NCBI RefSeq assembly: GCF_947179165.1
Contig: NC_077238.1
Coordinates: 46,194,293 to 46,258,292 of the forward strand
Reading direction: 5' to 3'
From: Solanum dulcamara
Lineage: Eukaryota > Streptophyta > Magnoliopsida > Solanales > Solanaceae
DNA: 64,000 bases
A program made the translations under genes and the position numbers. Positions 23,320 through 34,270 of the stretch are shown here, one piece after another (the stretch's first letter is position 1; each line of letters starts with the position of its first letter). Under the pieces are notes generated by a model, which saw only the letters and a program-made list of their open reading frames with translations, did not search any database and was not told the DNA's origin.

Positions 23320-25205
23320 TATCATGACCTGATTTCTCAGGTTATGATGACGCCTACTATGACCCACCAGTAGGCAAGCCAACCTATATCCCGAAACTGC
23401 TAGTAATAGGATGTTAGGGTGGAAGACCACTAATTCAATCTATCAATAGTAATGAAATAAAAGAAACATACATGAATGGGAGGAAGCTAAAAAAATATAT
23501 ACAAATAAAAGATCCCTCTAGAACCTGGAAGTCACATGTATAGAGCTACTATAAAAAGAGTACAAGTCCTGAAAGTGGACCACAGAAATAGAGTTGTCTC
23601 AAAAGGCAAAAGAGAGAAAAAATGTATAAATACAGAGGGAGATAGGAAAATCCAAAATGCAATGTGCTCACCCTCGCCTCCGATCATGATCGCAGCTGGC
23701 TTGAATCAACGCCAGTAGCTAGTACTCGAACCTGTATCACAAAAATAGATGCAGAGTGTAGTATGAGTTCCAAAACAGTACCCAATAGGCATTATAGGCT
23801 AACATAGAAAGTCAAGAAAAAGTAAACTAAAATGTGAGTAAATGACCACAACCAAAGATAGGGAAAGAAGTAAATTAGGTATGTACATGAACATACTCAA
23901 CAAATAAAGAGAAAGAATCTAGCTAAGTCATTCGGGCTCCCATAAACCCAATGGGTACACTCGTGCACAAGTATAAGGTAACAACCTAAATAGGCTCCCA
24001 TAAGCCTAATAGGAGCAAGTATAGATAAAGCAGAATGAACGGAGCTAATAGAGTCCTAATCATACCACCATTTTCCGAACTTGAACCAATTGATCCCAAA
24101 TCTCTAAAACTTTAACCCCAAAGCTCAGAGTAGATGAAGGCTTGAACTAAAGATTTATTAGGGAATTAGGAATTGAATAAGCTGGACCATTGACTTCAAC
24201 CAGGTAACTGTAGCTAATGAGTCGACATGAGTAAGCTAGAGCACGAACTTCAACCGGGTAACTGTAGCCAAGGGATGGAACATAGGTAAGCTAGATGACG
24301 AAATTCAACGAGGTAGCTGTGGCTAAGGAACCTGAACACAAGTAAGCTAGACCAAAGACTTCAACCAGGTATTTATAGCTAAGGAACCTAACATAAGTCA
24401 ACTAGACCACGACCTTGAACAGGGTAATTGTAGCTAAGGGATCGAACCAAATTAGAATTAGAGACCAATCGAGCATTATGGGGAGTACCCTTATACCAAA
24501 TGACATCAATAAATCACTCCAACCCAAACCATATACAATCAGAATCATCGCGAAGACTTCCAGAATCAAGAACCAACTGATATAGGATCGTTAGGAAAAT
24601 AGGGCATTATGGAGGTAAGGTTACAAAGTGTCTTACTGCCTCGCTAAAGCTCACACTAGCAGAGTAAAGTCTGCTTTATCAGTCTATAGGGAGCTAACCA
24701 TCCAAAATGACGTTAGAGAAGTTCTAAGGCCCCACAACACCAAAATCATGCAAGTATAAGGCAATAGTAGTCTAAGCCTAGACTAAGGCCAAACATGCTT
24801 CTAAACATATAACCACAGGAAAAGCATACATAACAAGGCATAGATGATCAATAATAACTGAAAACATGCTTAAACATTCCAAAAATTTCCCAAAATAACA
24901 CCTAGGACATAAATGCTAGGAATTTAGCATACTCGACACCCCAACCCCTCCAAGTTATATAATTCAATATACAATTACCAAAACATGCTCAATCTTATAA
25001 GGGGAAAACCATAGCCTACCTGTAGGTCGACTGCATGCACTCCAACTCACGAAACTAGATATTTTTCCTTTCGAGGAACATCCGAATGCTAACACACTAT
25101 AAATAATATAATCATAATGTAATTATGATCGTTATCATACTAAAGTTATCGAATTCAGAGACGGGCCAATTTCAAAGTCAAAAATTGGGAATTTTGAATT
25201 ACCGA
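23320..25205 (-). mobile_element. D-family LTR inserted in D pol, truncated at its 5' side
   Basis: Starts TATCATGACCTGATTTC at 23320 (canonical TGTCATGACC with one change). It aligns with 13809-14575 plus 17815-18860 of D's own 3' LTR. It should run about 1.3 kb further but switches at about 25205 into protease-linker coding sequence (reading VREDSVES). D is thus missing about 120 bp of coding sequence and this LTR is missing its 5' 1.3 kb. A single deletion across that border explains both. Confidence 0.7.
24178..24450. repeat. 55-bp tandem repeat, five copies
   Basis: Units with the phrase TAAGCTAGACCA..ACTTCAACC and then GGTAACTGTAGCTAAGG start at about 24178, 24232, 24287, 24343 and 24398. 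Spacing is 54-56 bp with moderate divergence. The array is internal to the LTR at 23320-25205. D's own 3' LTR shows no comparable array at the equivalent position. Confidence 0.85.
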
Positions 25206-25821
25206 TTTTTGACTCCACACTGTCCTCTCTAACTTTAATAATATGGTATATACATCTCTTGGAAACTAACTTTTTGGCCTTCAGGTATGAAATGAATCGA
25301 CCCTTAGGTAAAGTTGGATTACCCTTCTATACTATAAATAGCTCATTCAGAAACTGAAGCTTAACAATTTGGGTTCTACAAAAGCATAAAATCAGTCCAT
25401 GCCAAGAATAAAATATAAGTCAACCATGTCTAACACAACTAATTCTACAGAAGTATCTTTATGATGGATAGAGACTACACAATCACAATAGACTCTCTTA
25501 GAAAGAATAGACTTATCAATACAGTAGAAAAGTTGAATGTTTATAAGAGTCGTTCATGAGGAATTCCAAAATTAAGGGCTACATAGGTGGTCACAAAAGA
25601 CAAAGTAGCACCTCGATATAGTAATGCATAAACATCATACAAAAATACTCGAAGCATACTAATGACAAAAATTGGTGAGTTCTCCTAGTAATGACAATTA
25701 GCCATAGCATACAAATAATTTGAACCTCTGCCTACTCCTGAATTAGTACTTCTTTGATTACCTTAATTGGATAGTGCTGATAAAGAAGATTGGGATTTAT
25801 TTCCTTGATTGACTTGGTTCC
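25206..25821 (-). pseudogene. Element D protease and linker, catalytic Asp lost
   Basis: Minus-strand reading from 25821 down: RGSNYLYAMAN (about 25700), then LRVFLYDVYALLYRGATLSF (about 25660-25600), VTTYVALNFGIP, LDMVDLYFILGMDWF (about 25430-25390), QFLNELFIV and KGRFISYLKAKKLVSKRCIY (to about 25250). The active-site block ALLDPGAT of this lineage reads ALLYRGAT, so the catalytic aspartate is replaced by tyrosine. The ILGMDW block is intact. It joins in frame order to the gag zinc knuckle on the other side of the solo LTR at 25822-27573. Confidence 0.85.
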
Positions 25822-27573
25822 TGTCAAGACCCAAGCCTAGGGCCTAGACGTGACATGGCAAATGAGGAACCTAAAATTACCTCAAACAAGCCTTTTAGTA
25901 TTCTTTTAGTCTTTCATAGATAATGACAATAAATACACAAGTGGAAATCATAATTGTAAATCTTCAACTTACATATGTCCAACAATACCTCTAACTTTTA
26001 GATTTAACGGGGCTAAGACAAGTCCCTAGCTCACACTCAATCATAATAGAAAAAAATGTCATAGTAAGTTCTAAAGATCTCAACATATCATAAGCTAAAA
26101 AGATAAAAAAATATTATTCCCAGAATATAGGAACTCACCAAAACTAGCTCATTAAAACATTTGGTGATTCAAATATGTAAGAATTGTCTTTATTGCATAA
26201 GGAATCCATAATTTATAGAATTTCATCATTCTTTTATTTCATAAGGCTCACTTTTGATCATAGACATTGCTTTCATAAATATTTATTTGGAGTCAAAGCT
26301 TTCAAGTCAAACTTTAATGAAAATATAGTAGAACTAGGTGGGTTTGAATCACTTCAACTCTCAAACATTATATAAATGAAATTATGCATAAATACTTTGA
26401 AATCCATTAATTAAAAGTTATGTTTTAAACAACAACCATGAATTTTAAGAACCTTTAAACAGATGAATAGATAAATTACTTGCAAACTATCAATTCATAC
26501 ATAAGAAATCAGTTTGCATCAAAATAGACCAAAAATTATTAGTTTAACCATGATTAATGCTATTAAGTAGAAATAAGAATTACCCATAAGAAAATATTAT
26601 TTGAAATCAATAAATTTAGTTGAAAGTGTTTTGGACTCCATGGTGGAAGAACCCATGAATAAGCACTCACATACCTTAGAGTAAAACTTAAAGAAAATAA
26701 ATATAATTTATGATATAATCAAAATACTTTAGGCATGAGAGTGGAAGGAATACTCTCATTGAAGCCTTACATATCTAGAATACGAAGCTTTACTAAGAAT
26801 CGAAGGACTTAATGAACACTCTTGAATGCTAGCTTTTTCTCCTCTCTAGAGTATTTTGTATATTACCTAGAGTATATGAATCACCAGAATATTATTTCTA
26901 TACTACTAAGAACTAAAACTATATTTTGAGAATAAGTACAGAAATGTATAGAGAGAAGAGTTGCTTGAGAAATATTGATGAACAAAATGATGAAATAAGG
27001 TGGGTATTTATATGTGTGAGGGAAGGACCTAATAATAATTAAAATAATTGTAAAAAAAATTTGAAAATTTAATGGAGGATTGTTATATCATGGGTGATGT
27101 CAAATGGAGGACTATTAATATCATGGATGATGTCAAATGGATCTAGATCTTCCATGGTTGGTGAGATGAATCTTTTTTTACGGAATACCCTTTTTCGAAG
27201 CTATGTTTGAACAAGATAACTTCCTAATTAGCATTTGATGTGTGCATATGAATTGTAGCTCTAGAAAGCTTATTTCATTTCATTCAATAATCAACTAATT
27301 TTGAGCATCCTACAGTGAGATATGATTTTACTTCTTCAAATACTCCATGTTGTCACAACACCAGGTCTTGCAAAAATTAATTTATTTGACCTACTTAGTC
27401 TCCGAATCACAAGATATGCACAAAAGTTGTAGGTAATGATGTTAGAATTATTGAAAATTTTGAATCAACTAATTTAGACCAACCTATGAAAAGTTATGCC
27501 TAAAATACATGAGCAGTATAATTTTCTTCGAGAATTGAAACACCATATAGAATGTTTTTTATGGGGGGTTACA
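25822..27573 (-). mobile_element. Solo LTR, C family (1.75 kb), with target duplication
   Basis: Plus-strand ends are TGTCAAGACCCAAGCCTAGG and ATGGGGGGTTACA. On the element strand it starts TGTAACCCCCCAT and ends GGGTCTTGACA. It is flanked by GTTCC (25817-25821) and GTTCT (27574-27578). The first 50 bp closely match the LTR of element C at 29541 (CCAAGCCTAGG..CCTAGACGTG), and the block near 26630-26700 matches 30955-31030. It interrupts the gag zinc-knuckle region of element D. The 63-codon frame at 26184-26375 is inside it and is not a gene. Confidence 0.85.
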
Positions 27574-28640
27574 GTTCTACGTGGGACAATCTTTTAGAAA
27601 GTTACCTATATATCAACTCTTGTAACACCCATTGGTGCTAACAAGACACTCTTCTAAATGAGGCCTCTTATACTTATTACAATATGGCTTGCGCAAAGAA
27701 CTTTTGACCATACTTCCCAGGAATTTAGAGCCTTAACCTTTGATATCCTGATTTACATAAGACTTCTGGTCATTGCTGTTATTAGTTGTAGGTGCACTAG
27801 TCGTAGAAGGTGCATAACCAGAAGACCTCTTATGAAAGAAAGAGTAGTTGCTATTTCTAATGGTTGCATTCATTGTCTACATAATTAGCTATATTGATTT
27901 GATGCTCCTCCTTATTCTTTTTCTTATTTTCCTCAACTTGTTGGGAATACACCATGAGTCTGGATGTGTCCATATATGATATTAGTAAAGATGTATGACA
28001 CTTCTTCTTTACATGTCAGCCCAAACTTGAAACAAACTTCCTTATTTTGGATCTTACATCACGAACCATCTCTGGAGTATATCTAGACAACTGAATGAAT
28101 TTCAGACTATAGTCCTTGATGGTCATCCCCTCTTGTTTTAGGATCATAAACTTCTCTACATTTGCCTCCTTTAGCTCTCGCAAAATGAAGTGGTCTAGGA
28201 ATATATTCTCAAAGTCATCCCAGACGGAAGGTTCAACATCCTCACCTTTACTTTCCTCCCACTGGTTGTATCAGATGTTTGCAACATCTTTCAGTAACTA
28301 AGACACAAGTTCAACTACCTCTATTTCTATGGTATGTATTGTATTTAGAATATTCCATATGTCATCAATGAAATTTTAAGGATCTTCCTCATCCTTGGAC
28401 CCAGTAAATACCGGTGAATTCATCCTAAAAAAATCTCGAGTTCTATTAGAACCAGATGGATCTTAGGAACTGGAGCTTGGGACTGGAGTATCTTAATGAC
28501 CAAACTGAGCAACCATCAACTGGGACAAGCCCATGACTACCTCAATTGATAAATAAATGACTTAAATAAAGGACTGATATAAGAAGCAAGAGCATCTCTA
28601 AATGCAAAGAGATGTCACTAAAAGCTGGATGGAAACTCTA
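27574..28640 (-). pseudogene. Element D gag with CCHC knuckle remnant
   Basis: Gag forms the virus-like particle. From high to low the minus strand reads RMNSPVFTGSKDEEDP (about 28420), NFIDDIWNILNTIHTIEIEV, ANIWYNQWEESKGED (about 28270), VWDDFENIFLDHFILRELKE and ANVEKFMILKQEGMTIKDYS (about 28210-28100), then LKFIQLSRYTPEMVRDVRSK. This is the retrotransposon gag core. A linker rich in Asn and Ser leads to a decayed knuckle with CNKYKRPHLEEC (near 27650). A second knuckle-like piece, YIGNFLKDCP, ends at the solo LTR. Stops and shifts are present throughout, for example after DEEDP. Confidence 0.8.
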
Positions 28641-29540
28641 TCTTAAACGATGTGCCTATTGAGGATCTCTATCACTTGTGTCTGCATCATAAAAAGATCT
28701 AGTGTCAAATAGCATTAGTACATGGAATGTACGGTATATAAAATAACTGGAAGTAAACTTACTCAAGATACTCAACTCAAGGAACTCAATCTGAAAATAG
28801 CTCAACTCAATAAACCATGCAATATTATAAAAAATGATTGAAATGATATGCAATAATAATTACAACCTAGTATATTAAAATATTGTACTTTATTTCATAG
28901 AGAATTTCTCTAACCGACAATCATCACTTGATTCTTATGATAATACAATGTTCTGACCAGGTTGCTAGAGCTATCCTATACCTTACCACGGTATAGGACA
29001 ATAACTAAACTATGGATCCATCTAAAAACGTTCTCTTTTGGGACTCTGAGGAGTCGCTAGAATGAATGCTACAATCCTATCTAAAATAGTTATATAGGTT
29101 ATTGGGTTGAAGTTATCCAAAGTAGTACCCAAATTGGTGATTGATACTACTCCAAAAATAACTTTACTCTACTCGTATCGGAAGTGAGGGCACTTACTCA
29201 ATTAACCTCTTTTAGTCTCTTTTGGACAAAGCTCAAACTTATCTTTTCTTAACCTATTTTTTCTCTTTAAGATAGGTAAAAAACCCATCATGAATAATGA
29301 ATTTAAAAGCATACTTTAACTTCTCAATTAAGTCTCAAAAATAGATGTTAAATGTAATGAACTCAACTCATTTATACATAAAATACTCATGCTCAAAATA
29401 GATATTAAGAGCCTTCTTCAACTTATCTTAACTCATACTCAAACTCACTCTTAATTAGATGATGTAAATAATCATTCTTTACTCAACATCATGCATAAAA
29501 TATTAAATCAAAACTCAACTAGAGTTCAAGTGAATGCAAA
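28641..29540 (-). mobile_element. Probable 3' half of element D 5' LTR
   Basis: AT-rich with scattered ACTCAACTC phrases and no coding content. The piece at 28680-28740 (CTGCATCATAAAAAGATCTA and onward) resembles 23735-23790 of the D-family LTR. The same ACTCAACTC style resumes beyond element C at 61835. No primer-binding site could be found between this region and gag, so the LTR end appears deleted. The assignment rests on position and weak similarity. Confidence 0.4.
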
Positions 29541-31671
29541 TGTCACGACCCAAGCCTAGGACCTAGACGTGGCACAGTGAATAAGACACTCGGAGGTACC
29601 TTACCCAATCCTCTTAGTATTCATTTAGCTTTTCCTAGGAAATGAACTTCAATAACAAGAGAAAGTAAAAGGGATAGAGGGACTAAGGGAAACATCATGG
29701 AATAATAGTCAATGTCAACCTTAGAACGTCATACATGTATCTCCAAACATACCTCTATAAAAAGACTTGGCGGGGGCTAAGACATGTCCCTATCTCACCC
29801 TCAATCAAAATGGAAATATGTACTATGAATGGTATCCAAAGTCTTTATATACATAATCAAGAAAGGAAAAGAATGTTGTTCCCGAAACATTGGAACTCAC
29901 CAACATAATAGCCTTCAACGAATCCGACTTGCCACATGGAGGTGAGTGTGGAATAATGTCGTTCCCTACATGGTGGTGTCATTAGGTAAAACAGTATGTA
30001 TTAGTTATTTGAATGTACTAAGTATGTAGGTATGCAAATCAATGAAAATGTTAAAACACCATATCATAAAGTACATAAGTAGATGCATACATGAACAATC
30101 AATATAAATAATACTTGAAACATTCATTTTGTGGGAAAATGACTATAACTGACTTTTAAAACCATGCAAACTATTACATTGAATCCAACATAACCCCTTA
30201 CATTGGCATTAGGAGACTACTTTTCGGGTAGAGCTCCATCAAGATTCATTCAGTTCTTTAACATTTAGGGCTATTTGTGGATGCACTAGCCTAAGCCTAC
30301 AAGGGCTCCTATGTTGGCACATAAATAGTGAGATAAGGGGTTGCTACTAGCATTCCCTTACCAAATCTTACATCATTGCCCCATTTGGTGCTAAGTCAAT
30401 CCCACAGAATAGTTTAATATAACATAAGAACATAATAATTTACATAGTTTTAAATTATCAAATCATCATTAAGTATGATAGCTCATTAACATATTTCTTA
30501 GATTCACAGAAATGAGAATTGGACTTTTACAAGTGGAATACATTATTTCATGATCATTTCATCATTCTTTCATTTCATAAGTCTCCATTTGATCATAGAC
30601 ATTTGTTTCCATAAACAATCATTTTGAAGTCAAAGCTTTTAATTCAAACTTCAATAAAGCAGAGTAAAGCTAGTTGGGTTCTATTCAATTCGACTTTTAA
30701 GTTGTTGACATCAATTCTTGCATGCATGAGAGCAATGAAATGCATCAATTAAGACTCATTTAAAACAACCCACCAATACACTTTAAAACCCTTTTCAAAT
30801 AAGGACCTTTGATAAATCAACCATTTCATGAAATTAAGAACCAATATGAGCTAAGAGAGGTAAATAAACTTCAAATATTCAATAATCTATATATTTGAAA
30901 AGATAATATGAAAACCCGTAAAATTTGCAATTTGATGTTGCACTTATTAAGTTTGAAAAATAGTTGGGCTCCATTGACGGAAGAACCAATGAATGACACC
31001 CATGTACCTTGGGGGAATAAATCCCTAATGCAACTTTGGAAGTGGAGACTTGAAGGCCTTGGAAATGAAGCCCTAGCTTGGAAAATGAAACCCTTGGGAG
31101 AACTTTGAGAGGAAGTACTTTATGTAGGGAGTTAATGTGAGGAATGAGGGATAGCGAAGGTTTAGGGTCTTTAGATTCAATCCTTAAAATGACCTCGCTT
31201 ATATGTTAAAATATGGAAAAATACTAAAATTCCCCTTTAAAAATTGGTCGAAACTGACCCTTTGACTGGTCCGTACGACTCGAAGGACATTCTATGAGTT
31301 ATAGAGAGGACTTATCCTGTAGGGTCTAAGAAATACCTGAGACCTGAACCTCAGATGATTCTCTATGACTCATCTATACGAGTCGTAGACTTGACGACAA
31401 TTCAGAGACTCGAGTCATTCTGTAGGGTTTAGACAACCTGCAAATCTATGCCTCTAAAGTTTCTTGATGAGTCATTTCCACAACTCGTCTAAACTTCTAC
31501 GAGTCATAACACAAACTCATAGACCCACTCCTTCCCTTAACCAATTGGATAGCCTCAAACTCAATCCTATGAGTCACTCCTACGACTCGTCGATGACTTG
31601 TAGGATCTCATTCATTCAATTTTTACAAATTTGTTCCTTAATTTTCACTCTTTAACTTATGGGGCCTTACA
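29541..31671 (-). mobile_element. Element C 3' LTR (2.13 kb)
   Basis: The plus strand begins TGTCACGACCCAAGCCTAGG and ends GGGGCCTTACA. On the element strand it starts TGTAAGGCCCC and ends GGGTCGTGACA. It aligns with the solo LTR at 25822-27573 at both ends, and 31155-31671 aligns with the 5' LTR fragment at 61318-61807. Short repeats of the phrase CTACGACTCGT/ACGAGTCGTAG occur at 31270-31600. It is non-coding. Confidence 0.85.
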
Positions 31672-31684
31672 ATATCTCCCTCTT
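31672..31684 (-). other. Polypurine tract of element C
   Basis: The element strand reads AAGAGGGAGATAT directly before the LTR start TGTAAGGCCCC. Position and composition fit the primer for plus-strand DNA synthesis. Confidence 0.8.
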
Positions 31685-31899
31685 GGGAACATTTGCCCTC
31701 GAATGAGATTTAACTAGCATAGAAAGGACACAGAATAAGGACTAGCAACCAACATAAATAGAATGACACTTGAAATGCATAGAACCTGAGATTTTTAAAC
31801 TTAGCATAAGACATGACTTTAAAATTTCAACTTTAGGAACATGCATGAATATGAAAGACTTAGGAAAATATGAAATATAGGAGTATTTACAATTTGAGC

Positions 31900-33395
31900 A
31901 TAATATTGTAGCACTTTATTCTTGAGTAAAATGAAAAAGAGGAGGGTATCTCTTCATCATATCCGCTTCGGTTTCCCATATAGCATTTTCAACTTGTTTA
32001 TTCCTCCAAATTACTTTGACGGATTCAACTTTCTTATTCCTTAATCCCTTAACTTGCCGGTCAAAAATTTTAACCGGGACCTCTTCATAGGTCAAGTTTA
32101 CTTCGACATTCACTACTTCCATCGGCACAGTGGAACTAGGATCACCCACATATTTCCTTAACATAGACACATGGAACACCAGATGAACTATGTCAATTTC
32201 AAATGGAAACTCTAACTCATATGCAACCTTGCCAACACATCTCAATATTCTATAAGGCCCTACATACGTAGGCATCAATTTTCACTTTTTACTAAACCGA
32301 ACTACACCGTTAATAGGAGAAACTTTCATTTATACCCAATCATCCAAACTAAACTCAAGTTCTCTCCTCCTTGTATCGGAATAGGACTTTTGGTGACTTT
32401 GAGTCATCTTCAATCTTTCACTAATGACTCTCACCTTCTCCAAAGCATCAAACCCCAAGCACTAAATCGGGACCCAACAAGGTTATCTCACCTACTTTGA
32501 ACCAACCAATTAGAGACCTACGTCATCTTCTATATAAAGCCTCATATGGTACCATCTCAATACTTGAGTGGTAGCTATTATTATAGGTGAACTCAATAAG
32601 CAGTAGATGGTCATCCCAACTTTCTTTAAACTCCAACACACAAGCCCTTAACATATCTTATAATGTTTGAATTGTCCCTTCAGCATGCCCATCGGTTTGA
32701 GAATGGAATACGGTGCTTAACTTCACTTTGGTACCAAGAACCCTTTGAAACAATCTCCAAGAATAAGAAGTGAACTGTGTACCACGATACAAAATAATTG
32801 ATAAGGGCACACCATGCAACCTTACCAATTCTGGAATATACAACATAGCATACTTCTCAGCACTATAAGAAGTCTTAATTGGTAGAAAGTGAGCCTACTT
32901 CATCATTCTATTAAAAATTACCCAAATCAAGTTATGATGTTTTCGAGTACGAGGCAAACCAACTATGTAATCCATTTTCACATCGTCCCACTTCTAAGTG
33001 GGAATTCGCATGTCTTGTGCTAGGACATCCGTCCTTTGATGTTCGACCTTAAGTTATTGGATATTTGGAAATTTAACCACGAACCTTGCTATGTCCTTTT
33101 CTATGCCACCCTACCAATAGAGCTCTTTTAAGTCTTGGTACATTTTAGTCGAACCAGGGTGAAAAGAATATGAATAGTATGAGCCTCCTTTAAGATCATA
33201 CTCCTTAGGCCATCCATATCCTAAAACATATTTGACCTTCATAGAGAAGTATCCCATCTCTCCCTTATGAAAAGACTTCTACTCTCTTTTTTTTCACCAA
33301 CTTCTTTATCTCCACGAACGTCAGATCAAGGTCTTGTTTCAACTTAACATCCATCATCAAGGATGATTTGGACCCATTATGAACAAATATACCAC
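31900..33395 (-). pseudogene. Element C integrase
   Basis: Minus-strand reading: MMDVKLKQDLDLTF (about 33350), FPNIQ followed by a stop, then LKVEHQRTDVLAQDM (about 33070-33010), LVRLHGVPLSIILYRGTQFT (32820-32765), KLSTVFHSQTDGHAEGTIQT (32720-32665), then the C-terminal frame 32278-31916. That frame contains YVGPYRILRCVGKVAYELEF, HLVFHVSMLRKYVGDPSS and VKVIWRNKQVENAIWETEAD. The family block SDRGTQF reads LYRGTQF, so the second catalytic Asp is lost. The 120-codon C-terminal frame is open but headless. Coding stops at 33395, where the Athila-like LTR begins. Confidence 0.9.
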
Positions 33396-34270
33396 TAATG
33401 AGTTGGGTATTTGGACTCATTTGTAGCTCAAAATGCAATTAATTTGTCCTCTTTGATAATATTATGTCCAAAACTGACTCTAAAGTGATCATTTGCATAT
33501 GCAAGGAGTTAAGGACTCGATATGAGCTAAATTTTTAAGAAATGAAATAACAAAGGACAAAATTGAGTAAAATGAAAGCTGAGGCTCCTAAAGAGTTATA
33601 TGCGAGTCTCCTAATGCACCAAAAACTGGCCAAGAAAATCAAAAATCAAGGCTAATAACTTAAACATTTTGGAAATGGAAAGAGCCTTCAGCGATGGGCG
33701 GGCCGCATCATGCTCGCCTAAAGGTCAATGAGGGATAAGAATTATATAAACATCAGGAAGGTGAGCAGTGAAAAATCTTGGCGACTCGCCGATCAGTAAG
33801 GAAAGTTCATCTGAGCTCACCTAAAAGGTTAGAACTTTAGGGAAAGAAAGCGATTGAAGAACTATGCAAAAGGAGAAAAAGTCAACTCACCAAACATGTT
33901 AGTGAGAAAGATCGATGTCGTCAAATCAAGAAACATTAAATGAAGAAGAAAAGCAGCAAAAGGTGAGGAACACAACAGAAACGCGACTCGCAGACTATTT
34001 CGGCGAGTGCGACTAACATCGCCAAAATGGTACAAACTAACAATTTTTGCCTACATTTTGGACATGTGTTAATAGTTTTTTCAAATGCTAATGGGGAAAA
34101 AAATTTCACTGATAAGAATTAGAGACAAGAACTTTTGATTTATCTTGGGTTTTGATTTTGTTTTTTGAGATTTTGGCATTGGGTATTGTGATTTGAAGTT
34201 GCTAACTTGCTATAATAAATGGAGTACAATTACTTTGGTAAAACTTTCTTTAATTTCTCAATGTGTAGCT
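33396..34270 (+). mobile_element. Athila-like 5' LTR, first part
   Basis: Starts near TAATGAGTTGGG, aligned to TGATAAGTCAAG of the 3' LTR at 49682. It contains many CTCGCC/GGCGAG phrases also seen in 61041-61317. It is cut at 34270 by the L1 element, leaving the duplication TAGCT (34266-34270). No coding sequence. Confidence 0.75.

Noticed and set aside
31916..32278. Intact host gene (120-codon open frame)
   Set aside because: It is the integrase C-terminal region of element C, with pieces of the integrase core directly upstream and a polypurine tract and LTR directly downstream.
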